Source of the DNA: Azospirillum sp. TSA2s
GTDB lineage: Bacteria > Pseudomonadota > Alphaproteobacteria > Azospirillales > Azospirillaceae
Assembly: GCF_004923315.1 (NCBI RefSeq)
Contig: NZ_CP039642.1
Span: 310,001-374,000, forward strand
Length of the DNA: 64,000 bases
Direction: 5' to 3'
Below, piece by piece: positions 1-8,855 of this stretch. The translations under genes and the position numbers were made by a program. The notes beneath the pieces are model-generated. The model saw nothing but the letters and a program-made list of their open reading frames with translations. It was not told the DNA's origin and ran no database searches. Position 1 is the stretch's first letter, and every line of letters starts with the position of its first letter.

Positions 1-387
1 TGTTCCGGCCGCGTGTAAGGCTGTGGCCGCCCCGTTGCGGTTCCAGTCCGGCCTGTCACCGTACCGTCCTTCCGCCGATGGCCCAAGCCTGTTCGCGTCG
101 ACCGCAAAAATCAACGATTACAAGAATCGTGCCGGTTGAATTGCGCTGAAAGGATGGGAATATGCCTGTCGAATGGGCGCCCAAAAGGGCGGCATCTGCC
201 TAAAAAACATTCAGCGATAATCTGTCCGGTGGCCGGCCGCGACCGGCCGGGGTCAGGACACTGGACAGGACGCGCCCGTGCGACAATTGTTTGGTCGCGT
301 GGCGGCGCCGGCAAGGCTTGGGCACAAGGCCCAAGCCCGGCGGACGACCGCGCCACAGGCATCGAAGGCGAGAGGGCAGCGAGCATC
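1..387. other. Left-edge non-coding stretch
   Basis: No convincing gene is seen here. Open frames on both strands lack family-like composition, and the frame that continues into the hydroxylase gene has a low-complexity, non-homologous extension upstream of position 388. The stretch at 100-225 is less GC-rich than its surroundings and probably holds the promoter of the downstream gene. I cannot point to a specific -35/-10 pair with confidence. Confidence 0.5.
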
Positions 388-1662
388 ATGGCCGTACCGG
401 GCACCGAATCGGGCAACGCGACCGTCCCGCCGCAGGGCGGCGACATCACCACGGAGGTCGTGGTGCTGGGCGGCGGTCTGGCCGGGCTGACCATGGCGGC
501 GGCGCTGGCCAGCGCCGGCGTGCCGGTGGTCTGCATCGACCAGGACAGCCCCGAACGCATGGGCGGCGGCGATTTCGACATCCGCACCACCGCGATCTCC
601 TATGCCTCCAAGATGGTGCTGGAGGCGGCGGGGGTGTGGCATCACATGGCCGATCAAGCCGGTCCGATGCTGGACATCCGCATCGCCGACCAGTTCTCGC
701 CCCTGTTCATCCATTACGACCACACGGAACTTGCGATGGAGGGCAAGCACCAGCCCTTCGGCTGGATCCTGGACAACAAGGACATCCGCCGCGCCCTGTT
801 CACCCGCGCCGCCGAGCTGCCGGGACTGGTCCATCTGGCGCCGGCCAAGGCGGTGACGGTGGAGCGGACGCGGTCGGGCGTGATGGTGCGTCTGGCCGAC
901 GGGCGGACGGTGCGCGGCCGGCTGCTGGTCGGCGCCGACGGGCGGCGGTCGATGGCGCGCGATAGCGCGGGGATCAAGGTGCGGCGCTGGTCCTACGACC
1001 AGAGCGCCATCATCTGCACCATCCGCCACACCGAGCCGAACAAGGGCGTCGCGGTGGAGCATTTCCTGCCCAACGGTCCCTTCGCCGTCCTGCCGATGAC
1101 GGACAACCGCTGTTCCATCGTGTGGAGCGAGAAGACCTCGCTGGTCGACACCTATCTGAGGCTGCCCGACGACCAGTTCGTCGACGAGCTGCAGCGCCGG
1201 TCCGGCGGCTATCTCGGCGAGATCACGCTGCTGACCAAGCGCGAGGCGTGGCCGCTGTCGGTCCTGCTGGCCGACCGCTTCATCGCCGACCGGCTGGCGC
1301 TGGTGGGGGAGGCGGCGCACGCCATCCACCCGATCGCCGGGCAGGGGCTGAATCTCGGCATGCGCGACGTCGCCGCGCTGGCGGAGGTGGTGGTCGACGC
1401 CTATCGCCTCGGCCTCGACGTCGGCGGGCCGGAGGTGCTGGCCCGCTTCCAGCGCTGGCGCCGCTTCGACACCGTGCTGCTGGCGGCGGTGTGCGACGGG
1501 CTGGTCCATCTGTTCTCCAACAACATCCCGCCGGTGAAGCTGGCGCGCGACCTCGGCATGGCGGTGATCAACCGGCTGCCGCCGGTCAAGCGCTTCTTCA
1601 TGAAGCACGCGATGGGCGTGGTCGGCGACCTGCCGCGGATGATCCGCGGGCAGCCGCTGTGA
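388..1662 (+). CDS. UbiH/UbiF/COQ6-family FAD-dependent hydroxylase
   Basis: Predicted flavoprotein monooxygenase of the UbiH/UbiF/VisC/COQ6 family, which hydroxylates the aromatic ring of ubiquinone precursors using FAD, NAD(P)H and O2. The N-terminus carries the Rossmann dinucleotide motif GGGLAG after the first beta strand (about residues 29-35). The C-terminal half has the second FAD motif, GEAAHAIHPIAGQGLNLG (about residues 309-326), diagnostic of this family. The open frame reaches back to 136, but the extension is not family-like. ATG 388 gives 424 residues, close to the usual 390-420. The sequence does not decide which ring position is hydroxylated. A lolA gene follows in the same direction. 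Confidence 0.85.
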   Translation: MAVPGTESGNATVPPQGGDITTEVVVLGGGLAGLTMAAALASAGVPVVCIDQDSPERMGGGDFDIRTTAISYASKMVLEAAGVWHHMADQAGPMLDIRIADQFSPLFIHYDHTELAMEGKHQPFGWILDNKDIRRALFTRAAELPGLVHLAPAKAVTVERTRSGVMVRLADGRTVRGRLLVGADGRRSMARDSAGIKVRRWSYDQSAIICTIRHTEPNKGVAVEHFLPNGPFAVLPMTDNRCSIVWSEKTSLVDTYLRLPDDQFVDELQRRSGGYLGEITLLTKREAWPLSVLLADRFIADRLALVGEAAHAIHPIAGQGLNLGMRDVAALAEVVVDAYRLGLDVGGPEVLARFQRWRRFDTVLLAAVCDGLVHLFSNNIPPVKLARDLGMAVINRLPPVKRFFMKHAMGVVGDLPRMIRGQPL

Positions 1663-1782
1663 CGCTGCCCTCCTGACCCGACTTCGGTGGTCCCGCCATT
1701 GGTGCTCCTTGGCAGCGGGGGGCGGACGCCTTATGTCCGCCATACCGCCCGGTTAAGGGATCCCGGGCCACTCCGACCAAGG

Positions 1783-2469
1783 ATGAAGATCGTGCTTCGC
1801 CGTCTTTCCCGCTCTCTGCTGACCGGCGCCCTGCTCTCCGCCGCCCTTCTGGCTCCGCTGCCGGCCCTGTTCGCCTCGCCCGCCACTGCCGCGCCGGCCA
1901 CCCCGGTCTCGCTGTCGGCGCAGGATCAGGCGGTCGTCGCCAAGGTGGAGGAGTATCTGAACGGCATCACCACCCTGCAGTCGAAGTTCCTGCAGGTGGC
2001 GCCCAACGGGCGGCAGGCGACCGGCACCTTCTATCTGTGGCGGCCCGGCCGGATGCGGCTGGAATATGACCGGCCGCTGAAGGACTTCATCGTCGCCGAC
2101 GGCAGCTTCGTCTTCTATTGGGACGGCGAGATGCGCCAGCAGTCGAGCGCCCCCATCGGCTCGACGCTCGCCGACTTCATCCTGCGCAAGAACATCCGCC
2201 TGGCGGGCGACGTCACCGTCACCGAGGTGTTCCAGGCCCCCGGCGTGATCGAGGTCAGCCTGCTGGAGACCAAGGACCCCGGCAAGGGCACCCTGACCCT
2301 CGTGTTCGAGGATCACCCCTTCCAGCTGCGCAAATGGCGGGTGCTGGACGCCCAGGGCATGACCACCGAGGTGGCGCTGCTGAACCCGCGCACCGACGTC
2401 ACCTTCGACCGCGACATGTTCTATTTCAAGGAGCCGCAACGCGGATCGGATTTCGGCCGCAACAACTGA
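1783..2469 (+). CDS. lolA: Outer-membrane lipoprotein carrier LolA
   Basis: Periplasmic chaperone that takes lipoproteins from the inner-membrane LolCDE complex and passes them to the outer membrane. The 228-residue product starts with a basic n-region and a long hydrophobic stretch ending in an Ala-rich cleavage site (about residues 1-37), so it is secreted. The mature part shows family signatures: repeated short beta strands, a NGRQATGTFYLWRPGRMRLEY segment (shown here as its first part, NGRQATGTFYLWRPG) and a late FYFKEP motif. ATG 1783 was chosen because it opens the signal peptide; the frame stays open to 1687. It lies 120 bases after the hydroxylase gene on the same strand. Confidence 0.9.
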   Translation: MKIVLRRLSRSLLTGALLSAALLAPLPALFASPATAAPATPVSLSAQDQAVVAKVEEYLNGITTLQSKFLQVAPNGRQATGTFYLWRPGRMRLEYDRPLKDFIVADGSFVFYWDGEMRQQSSAPIGSTLADFILRKNIRLAGDVTVTEVFQAPGVIEVSLLETKDPGKGTLTLVFEDHPFQLRKWRVLDAQGMTTEVALLNPRTDVTFDRDMFYFKEPQRGSDFGRNN

Positions 2470-2563
2470 TCGGCCCCGAAGCGCGACCGAGAAATAAAGA
2501 CCGGGCAACGAAGCCCTTCGCCTTCTGTTGTCATGTCGCGGGACCGGCAACAGTAGGCGTTCC

Positions 2564-3211
2564 ATGTCCACCGATCAGGCACAGCAGACTGGAACCGGCC
2601 GCTCGGAAGTCGAGCTGGGGGGCCGTCTGCACGGCATGAACAGGGCGCTGGCGCGCAACTGGTGGGCTCTGGCCCTGCGCGGGGCGGCGGCGATCCTGCT
2701 GGGGGTGCTGGCCCTGCTGATGCCGGGCGTGACGGTGGCGACGCTGGCGCTGACCTTCGCCGCCTATCTGCTGCTCGACGGCGTCTTCGCCATCCTGGCC
2801 GGGATCCGTGCCTCCCGCCATCATGAACGCTCGCTGCCCTTCATCCTGGAGGGTGTGGTCAGCCTGATCGCCGGCATCGTCGCCGCCCTGTGGCCGGCCG
2901 CCAGCCTGTTCGCGCTGGTGTTCCTGATCGCGGCCTAGTCGGTCATCACCGGCTTCGCCGAGGTGATGGGGGCGTGGCGGATGGACCGCACCCATGGGAA
3001 ATGGGCCTGGGGCGTGGCCGGCATGCTGTCGATCCTGTTCGGGCTCAGCATGTGGGTGCTGCCGGCGCTGGGTCTGCTGGCGCTCGCCTGGGGCGTCGCG
3101 GCATACCTGATCGCCTTCGGGGTGCTGGCGCTGGTGACCGCCTTCCGGCTGCGGCACTGCCATCGGGAGAACAGCGCCTCGGGCGGCGGCGGGATGACGG
3201 CTGCGGGCTGA
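2564..3211 (+). pseudogene. HdeD-family membrane protein interrupted by an amber codon
   Basis: Reading from ATG 2564, the frame encodes a small polytopic membrane protein of the HdeD acid-resistance family, with hydrophobic pairs of helices and Gly/Leu-rich TM segments. It stops at TAG 2936-2938 after 124 residues. The same frame continues without a further stop to 3211 and encodes the rest of the family fold: SVITGFAEVMGAW, then two or three more TM segments. In this family the stop position normally holds an aromatic residue after an LIAA motif, so TGG to TAG is the simplest explanation. The second half might restart at ATG 2966. It is either a recent nonsense mutation or a sequencing error. 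Confidence 0.8.
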
Positions 3212-3343
3212 GGGGGGCGTTATCGGAGCCCCTCCCAATTCATAGCTCCATCGTACAATTTCCTACACGAACAGTCTCTGGCAGCCTGAACTCCGGCACG
3301 ATGTTTGCTGCGCTGCGGCAAAACGGCTGCGAGGGGCTGTGTC

Positions 3344-4411
3344 ATGACGCCGCACCGACCGACTATTGGGCAGACTGGCGACCGATCCGGCGACCGGCGC
3401 ACAGGTTCTGTGCAACACAACATCCTGGCCGCCGCCGCGTCCGGGGTGTCGAACTTCATCGCCGCGCAGGGTGGCTGTCCCGACCGGGTGTTCCACCGCG
3501 CCGGCGTGGAGGAGCGGGCGCTGGGCCAGCCGACGGTGGCGCTCGACCTCCGCGCCTATGTGGCGATGATGGAGGTGGCGGCGGCGGAGACCGGCAACGA
3601 CAATTTCGGCCTGCTCTACGGACGCCAGTTCCAGCCGGAGATGCTGGGGCTGATCGGCTCCATCGCGCTGGCCGCGCCGACGCTGGGGGCCGCGCTGGAC
3701 CATCTGGCCCGGCTGTTTCCCTTCCACCAGCAGGCGACCGAGACGCGCTTCGTCCGCGAGGGCGAACTGCTGCGGCTGGAATACCGCATCCTCGACGGCC
3801 GCATCGTCGAGCGGCGGCAGGATGCCGAACTGACCATGGGCATGTTCGCCAATGTGGTGCGCGCCTGCCTCGGTCCGGGTTGGATGCCGGAGGAGGTGCA
3901 TTTCGAACATCCCAAGCCGGAGGGCTGGCGCCAGCATCAGGCGCTGTTCGACGCGCCTGCCCATTTCGGCCAGCGCACCAACGCCATCCTGCTGCGCGAC
4001 CGCCATCTCGACCGCCGCATGCCCGGCGGCGACATGGCCCGGCTGACCGGGCTGTGCGGCACGCTGATCGACATCGCCCGCGGCACCGGCACCCCGCCGC
4101 TGCTCGACCGCGTGAAGGCGGAGGTGCGGGCGCGGTTGCCGGAAGGCCCGCCCTATCTCGAGGACATCGCCGACCGGCTGGGCATCGCCCGCTGGACCCT
4201 GCAACGCCGGCTGGCCGACGAGGGGCTGAGCTTCTCCGATCTGGTGGAGGGGGTGCGGCGCGATCTGGCGGCGGTCTACATCCGCCAGCGCCATGTCCCC
4301 ATCGCCGACATCGGCGCCCTGCTCGGCTATTCGGAGGTCAGCGCCTTCAGCCGCGCCTTCAGCCGCTGGTTCGGCGCATCGCCGGCGAAGCTGCGCGATG
4401 GGAGGGGCTGA
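3344..4411 (+). CDS. AraC-family regulator with arabinose-binding-like N-terminal domain
   Basis: Transcription regulator of 355 residues with the OruR/ArgR-like layout. A long N-terminal ligand domain of the Arabinose_bd type (about residues 30-215) is followed by a C-terminal AraC double helix-turn-helix (about 255-350). The second helix pair shows the family end motif, I-A-x-I-G-A-L-L-G-Y-S-E-V-S-A-F-S-R-A-F (IADIGALLGYSEVSAFSRAF). ATG 3344 was preferred over the in-frame 3305 because the preceding residues are not family-like, but this is not certain. No obvious target operon is adjacent; a second AraC gene starts 70 bases downstream. Confidence 0.82.
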   Translation: MTPHRPTIGQTGDRSGDRRTGSVQHNILAAAASGVSNFIAAQGGCPDRVFHRAGVEERALGQPTVALDLRAYVAMMEVAAAETGNDNFGLLYGRQFQPEMLGLIGSIALAAPTLGAALDHLARLFPFHQQATETRFVREGELLRLEYRILDGRIVERRQDAELTMGMFANVVRACLGPGWMPEEVHFEHPKPEGWRQHQALFDAPAHFGQRTNAILLRDRHLDRRMPGGDMARLTGLCGTLIDIARGTGTPPLLDRVKAEVRARLPEGPPYLEDIADRLGIARWTLQRRLADEGLSFSDLVEGVRRDLAAVYIRQRHVPIADIGALLGYSEVSAFSRAFSRWFGASPAKLRDGRG

Positions 4412-4480
4412 AGGATGGCAGTCGTGAGCCTCCCGTCATAAGATCGGTTCCGGGATACACCGGCGCAGGACAGGGCGGAC

Positions 4481-5308
4481 ATGGCGCGCGCATCGAGGAG
4501 TCGTCACCGTTTCTGGCGGGACCCCGCGCTTCCGCATCTTGAGGCGCGGAGCATCGAGGACGGGCAGGAGGTCCGCTATGGCTGGCACAGCCACCCGACC
4601 TTTTCCATCGGGTTGGTGACCGGTGGTGTCAGCGACTTCCGCATCGGCGCCGAATGCCACCGGATCGCTGCCGGTACGGTCGTTCTGATGAACCCGGACG
4701 AGGCGCATGTCTGTAACCCGCTGAACGGCCAGCCCTGGTCCTATCGCATGCTGTATGCCGATGCCGCGTGGCTGGCGGCGCTGGAGGGGGAGGCGACGTT
4801 CCGGCCCCACACCCCGCATTTGAGCCGCGATCCGGAACTGGCGGACAGGCTGGGACGGCTGTTCAGCCTGTTGTTCGATCCGCTTCCGGACAGCGCGGAG
4901 AAAGAGGCGGCAGTCCGGTCTTTCTTCGTCGCGCTGAGGCAGGCTCTGGGCGGTGTACCGTCCGGTCGGCATGGGGAGGGCCGGCCCGGCGGCGAACATG
5001 CGGCGCTGGACCGGGCCGCCGATTTCATCTCCGCACATTGCACCCAGCCGCTGCGGCTGGCCGAGATCGCCGCGGTGTCGGGCTTGTCGCCGTCCTATCT
5101 GGTGCGGTCCTTCAAGGCCCGCTATGGGCTGACCCCGCATGCCTACCAGATCAACCGCCGCATCCAGTTCGGCCGGCGAGAGTTGCTACGCGGCCGCCCG
5201 ATCGTGGAGGTCGCGCTGGATGCCGGCTTCGCCGATCAGGCCCATTTCCAGCGGGCCTTCAAGCGTCATGTCGCCGCCACTCCCGGCCAGTACATGCGCC
5301 GGGAGTGA
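4481..5308 (+). CDS. AraC-family regulator with cupin sensor domain
   Basis: A 275-residue AraC regulator. The N-terminal half is a cupin-type AraC_binding domain (GWHSHPTFSIGLVTGG with metal/ligand-type histidines, then a MNPDEAHVCNP strand, about residues 30-95). The C-terminal half holds two helix-turn-helices (about 175-270) ending in the family motif AGFADQAHFQRAFKRH. It converges with a LysE-family exporter gene 28 bases away. AraC regulators of this cupin class are often found beside LysE exporters and control them, so regulation of the neighbour is a reasonable inference, not something the sequence proves. Confidence 0.85.
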   Translation: MARASRSRHRFWRDPALPHLEARSIEDGQEVRYGWHSHPTFSIGLVTGGVSDFRIGAECHRIAAGTVVLMNPDEAHVCNPLNGQPWSYRMLYADAAWLAALEGEATFRPHTPHLSRDPELADRLGRLFSLLFDPLPDSAEKEAAVRSFFVALRQALGGVPSGRHGEGRPGGEHAALDRAADFISAHCTQPLRLAEIAAVSGLSPSYLVRSFKARYGLTPHAYQINRRIQFGRRELLRGRPIVEVALDAGFADQAHFQRAFKRHVAATPGQYMRRE

Positions 5309-5336
5309 AAGGCCGGCGCGAAGGTGGGCGTGGCGA

Positions 5337-5927
5337 TCAGGCGGCGATGCCGATATGGGCGGCGCTCGCCGCGAGCAGGGCGGCCATGGCACGGTTGAAC
5401 AGCCGCATCCGCCGCCCATCCGCCAGCAGATGGCGCAACCGGGCGCCGGCGTAGGCCCAGCAGCCGACCGACAGATAACAGATGACGAAATATAGCCCGG
5501 CGAAGATCCAGAGCCGGGCAGGATCGTCCCCGGCATAGGCACCGACCCCGGCCAGCGCCGCGACCCAGGCCTTCGGGTTCAGCCACTGCATGGCGGCCCC
5601 TTGCAGAAAGGAGGGTGGCGGGGGCGGCTCGCCGGCGGCGACCTCTCCGTCGCTTTTCCATAATTTCCACCCCATCCACAGCAGGAAGACCATGCCTGCC
5701 CAACGGGTGAGCGTGGCGGCGGCGGGCCAGCCGCGCAACAGCTCCGCCAGGCCAAGCCCGGCCAACACCAGCAGCAGGACGAATCCCAGGGTGGCACCGG
5801 CGACATGGCGCAGGGTGGCGCGCAGACCGTGGGAGGCTCCGCTGGACAGCGCCACCACATTGACCGGGCCGGGGGAAATCGATGCGGCCAGCGCGAAGCC
5901 GGCCATCGACAGGCAAAGCATCATCAT
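5337..5927 (-). CDS. LysE/RhtB-family amino-acid exporter
   Basis: Inner-membrane exporter of 196 residues with six predicted helices. It begins with three consecutive methionines and a hydrophobic helix leading to the family signature S-P-G-P-V-N-V, then G-x-x-x-G-L-R after the first loop. A GAAMQWLNPKAWV segment in the middle matches the conserved loop in LysE/RhtB proteins. The substrate is unknown; relatives export basic amino acids, homoserine or threonine, or cysteine derivatives. It lies tail-to-tail with an AraC regulator and 10 bases downstream of a DUF2000 gene on the same strand, with which it probably forms an operon. Confidence 0.85.
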   Translation of the reverse strand: MMMLCLSMAGFALAASISPGPVNVVALSSGASHGLRATLRHVAGATLGFVLLLVLAGLGLAELLRGWPAAATLTRWAGMVFLLWMGWKLWKSDGEVAAGEPPPPPSFLQGAAMQWLNPKAWVAALAGVGAYAGDDPARLWIFAGLYFVICYLSVGCWAYAGARLRHLLADGRRMRLFNRAMAALLAASAAHIGIAA

Positions 5928-5937
5928 CGCCGCCGTC

Positions 5938-6348
5938 CTACTTCAGCAGCGGCAGCGAACCGGTCAGCGAGCGCACCAGCGCCGCCGGGCCGTGCAGGCA
6001 GAGGCCGAGATAGCGCAACTCCTCCTGCCGGGTGGCGGCGAGCCGCTGGCGATAGTCGTCGTAGCTCTTGGCGCGCTGGGCGACGTCGGTCATGCCGATC
6101 ACACCCAGCCCGTCGGCCTCCCGTTCCGCCGCGCTCCGGCGCAGCGCGCGCAAGCCCTCGGCATCGGACACCAGGATCGGCATCACGATGGTGGTGATGC
6201 CGGGATGGCCGATGCCGTCGGCATCCTGAAGGTCGCAGCCGACCAGTTCGGGCCGCAGCTTCCCCAGCGTCATCGACAGGGCGGCGGCGGTGTTGGCGAT
6301 CAGCCCGGGCGGCAGGGCGCGGTCGATGATGAAGGCACAGCGTGTCAC
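5938..6348 (-). CDS. DUF2000 domain protein
   Basis: A 136-residue protein of the DUF2000 family, recognised by CAFIIDRALPPGLIANTAA near the N-terminus, the central conserved strand and turn LVGCDLQDADG, and the GMTDVAQRAKSYDDYRQRL segment. The fold is related to peptidyl-tRNA hydrolase II, but the function is unknown. The open frame extends to 6465 with non-family sequence. GTG 6348 immediately precedes the conserved start and gives the usual family length. It sits directly upstream of the LysE exporter on the same strand with a 10-base gap. DUF2000 proteins are often found with amino-acid exporters and AraC regulators, as here. Confidence 0.75.
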   Translation of the reverse strand: MTRCAFIIDRALPPGLIANTAAALSMTLGKLRPELVGCDLQDADGIGHPGITTIVMPILVSDAEGLRALRRSAAEREADGLGVIGMTDVAQRAKSYDDYRQRLAATRQEELRYLGLCLHGPAALVRSLTGSLPLLK

Positions 6349-6594
6349 GTCCGGCTTTCCCTTTGTTGGATGAAGGTCAGGCCGGGGACTGTCGTGGATC
6401 GGACGGGGGCGGGTATTGAATGAAATTACCCACGGCCGGACGGGGTGCGGCCGCTCGCGGCACACTGCCGGCGGTTCGGCCCGTCGCCCCCGCGGATGCG
6501 CGGCGGCAGGGCTGCAACCGGCATCCGCACCGTCTATAGTGTCCCGACAGCACCGTCGCTTGTGGGGCTGCCTGGGGGCATTTGGGGTGCCGGG

Positions 6595-6993
6595 ATGTCA
6601 ACGAACTACGTCAACACCTTCATCACCGCCGCGGCCGACTGCAAGGCAAAGGCCGGCACCGTTCCGTCCAAAGCCGGTACGATCGGCGCGCTGCAGCTCT
6701 CGCTGCTCTTGGAACGGCCCTATGCCCTGACCAGCGACGAACTGCTGCTGGAGGTCCACATGATCCGCAACGGCATTCCTCCGGAAGAACGCGAGGCGGC
6801 GTGCGCCCGGCTCTTCGGCAAGCCGCAGGCCTGCCTGCGGGCGTCGCCGCTGGTCAAGCAGTATGGCTGGGGCCTGCACCATGACGGCGACGGTCGGGTC
6901 GCCGCCTATGGGACCGAGAGCGACGCCTACCGCGACCTGAGCCGCCGCTCGGACGTGAGCGTCGTTGCCGGGATGCGCAACAGCCGAGGCTGA
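6595..6993 (+). CDS. DUF6157 family protein
   Basis: Small soluble protein of 132 residues that begins MSTNYVNTFITAAADCKAK, a start typical of the DUF6157 family. Later conserved pieces are the RPYALTSDELLLEVHMIRN segment and a C-terminal KQYGWGLHHDGDGRVAAYG segment. No catalytic motif or membrane segment is visible. The frame is open back to 6445, but the upstream residues are Arg/Pro-rich and not family-like, so ATG 6595 is used. Function is unknown. It is divergent from the DUF2000/LysE pair and convergent with the Lin0512 gene. Confidence 0.7.
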   Translation: MSTNYVNTFITAAADCKAKAGTVPSKAGTIGALQLSLLLERPYALTSDELLLEVHMIRNGIPPEEREAACARLFGKPQACLRASPLVKQYGWGLHHDGDGRVAAYGTESDAYRDLSRRSDVSVVAGMRNSRG

Positions 6994-7003
6994 CGGCGCC
7001 GGT

Positions 7004-7360
7004 TCAGACCCCGACCTCCACCGCCGCGTTGACGACGTAGATCTGCTCGTTGCGGTCGTTCTTGTCGGCCAGGAAGATGCCGCTCGGCGCCAGCATGCCG
7101 CCGGCGGTGACGTGGATGCTGACGGCGCCATAGGGGAAGACGGCCTTCACCGCCTCGTGGTCCAGCCGGTCGGCATCGGCCGGCACGGCGAGGTGGACGC
7201 GCACCTGCATTTTGCTGGTGTCGCCGTCGACCAGGCTGCGCATGCCGGGCATGGAGTTGCGCTCTATGGCGTTGCGCACGGCGCGGACGGCGGCCTTGGT
7301 CACGTCCTGGCCATGCAGATCCACCCCCATGCCGAGTTCCACGAACATCACCTGTTTCAT
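7004..7360 (-). CDS. Lin0512 family protein
   Basis: A 118-residue protein of the Lin0512 family of unknown function. It starts MKQVMFVELGMGVDLHGQD and contains AAVRAVRNAIERNSMPGM, both characteristic of the family, plus a C-terminal AAVEVGV strand. The mixed alpha/beta pattern with short repeats suggests a small homomeric fold; there is no signal peptide. ATG 7360 starts the conserved region; the open frame upstream is Pro/Arg-rich and probably non-coding. It lies downstream of a Crp/Fnr regulator gene on the same strand, but the 148-base gap leaves co-transcription uncertain. Confidence 0.7.
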   Translation of the reverse strand: MKQVMFVELGMGVDLHGQDVTKAAVRAVRNAIERNSMPGMRSLVDGDTSKMQVRVHLAVPADADRLDHEAVKAVFPYGAVSIHVTAGGMLAPSGIFLADKNDRNEQIYVVNAAVEVGV

Positions 7361-7508
7361 CGCGTCGGGCCTTCCATTGGCTGTCGGTCGTGGCTGTTGG
7401 TCGACGGGGATGATGGCGCGTGGTCGCAGGCAGGGCCAGGGGGTGGCGGGGGGAATTTCGGGGGGTGGAAGGCGCCGGCCCCCCACCTCACGCCGCATCG
7501 GACTCTCG

Positions 7509-8333
7509 TCACGCCTTCGGGCGGATTTCGCTGTCCATCTTGGCGCCGTTGCGGTGGTGGGTGCCGGAGAAGGCGCGTTCCAGGCGGCGGGGCGCGCGGA
7601 TCAGGTGGAGGTACAGCTCGTCGAACTGGCCGACGGAGGCGAGCTGGCGCACGTCGTTGACGGTGATCCGCTGGCCGTTCAGCTCGATCAGGCCGCTGTC
7701 GCGCAGCCGCCGCAGGGTGCGGTTGATGTGGACGATGCTGAGACCCAGCGCGTCGGCCAGGATCTCCTGTGTCACCGGCAGCACGAAATGCCCGTTGGTC
7801 ACCATGTTGACGATGCTGAGGCGGCGCAAAAGCTCGACGATCAGATGGGCGGTGCGCTCCAGCGCGGTGCGGCGCCCCAGGCTGAGCAGCCGCTCGGCGA
7901 CGATGGCCTCCTCCCGCGCGCCGGACCAGGCGAGGGCGGCGGCAAGGCGCGGGAAGGACCGGAACAGTTCGCCGATCCGCTCCGGCGGGAAGCTCGCCAC
8001 CTCGACCGGGGTCAGGGTGGTGACGCTGTGGTCGGCCGATTCGAACAGGGTGCAGTACATGCCGATGATGTCGCCGGGCAGGACGAAATTGACGACCTGG
8101 CGCCGTCCGTCCGGCAAGGCTTTGTGGCGGATCGCCCACCCGTCCCTCATGATGCGGACGTCGCGATACCTTTCGCCCTGTTGGAGAAGATCGGTGCGTG
8201 GCGGCACGCGGTCGATCGTCCTTTCCAATTCGGCAAGATACATCTTTTCCTCATCCGACAGGACGAGGTAGCTACTCAATTTGAGCCACAATGGAGTGGG
8301 TTCGAGGGCGCGGCTCGCCAGGGCGCGAGTCAT
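7509..8333 (-). CDS. Crp/Fnr-family transcription regulator
   Basis: A 274-residue regulator with an N-terminal cyclic-nucleotide-binding-type beta roll (about residues 35-145, ending FVLPGDIIGMY) and a C-terminal Crp-type helix-turn-helix (about 175-235). The recognition part contains TQEILADALGLSIVHINRTLRRL. No N-terminal cysteine cluster of the FNR type is present, so direct [4Fe-4S] oxygen sensing is unlikely. The RPRx-type cAMP phosphate-binding cassette is not clear either, so the ligand is unknown. It is divergent from a small hypothetical gene across a 246-base region. Confidence 0.85.
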   Translation of the reverse strand: MTRALASRALEPTPLWLKLSSYLVLSDEEKMYLAELERTIDRVPPRTDLLQQGERYRDVRIMRDGWAIRHKALPDGRRQVVNFVLPGDIIGMYCTLFESADHSVTTLTPVEVASFPPERIGELFRSFPRLAAALAWSGAREEAIVAERLLSLGRRTALERTAHLIVELLRRLSIVNMVTNGHFVLPVTQEILADALGLSIVHINRTLRRLRDSGLIELNGQRITVNDVRQLASVGQFDELYLHLIRAPRRLERAFSGTHHRNGAKMDSEIRPKA

Positions 8334-8579
8334 GGTCGTCTCTTTGCCTTCTTTGTCCTAATATTGGCGTTTCGATAAACGGTCGCGCCGTTGAACCGGT
8401 TCCGCAATGTCTCGAACGTTTAGGGTTTTCAGGCGAGGCAGCCACAACATAGGTTAATCGGCTGAATATTTTTCTCGAACGGTCTGTGACGCGCAGCCGA
8501 CCCGTGTGTTGTTCCCTATGCAATTGGACCTACCGGCGGGTTTGGCCGGGCGGGGTGGAGAACCAATCGAACGGGGGGC

Positions 8580-8828
8580 ATGATGACGTCGGAGGAAGAG
8601 GCGGCGGGTATGGCCGCTCTCTCGATTTGTGAATCGTTGGTGATCGCCATGGTCGAAAAGGGTCTCCTCACGGTCGAGGAGGCGCGGGGCGTGCTCGAGG
8701 ACGCCGCCGCGGCCCATCTGCGACAGGAAATGCTGGAACCGGCAATCCGGCGGCAGGAGATGGCGGTGCGCTTCATCGAGCGGCTCGCCCTGCAGGTGAA
8801 CGCCGCCGGTCCCTACAATCGCGGCTGA
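8580..8828 (+). CDS. Small hypothetical acidic protein
   Basis: An 82-residue soluble protein, rich in Ala, Glu and Leu and predicted mostly helical. I do not recognise the family. It contains SICESLVIAMVEKGLLTVEEARGVLEDAA (shown in part: EKGLLTVEEARGVLEDA), a pattern also seen in short alphaproteobacterial proteins of unknown role. Translation can begin at either of two adjacent ATGs (8580 or 8583). The preceding GGGGGG run at 8573-8578 is weakly ribosome-site-like. It is divergent from the Crp/Fnr gene and convergent with the hybrid kinase gene. Confidence 0.55.
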   Translation: MMTSEEEAAGMAALSICESLVIAMVEKGLLTVEEARGVLEDAAAAHLRQEMLEPAIRRQEMAVRFIERLALQVNAAGPYNRG

Positions 8829-8855
8829 CGCACCGGTGCGGGCGGACCGGCGCGA

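Noticed and set aside
2936..2938. TAG in the hdeD-like gene as a pyrrolysine codon
   Set aside because: No pyl genes are visible, and alphaproteobacteria generally do not use pyrrolysine. A nonsense mutation or sequencing error is simpler.
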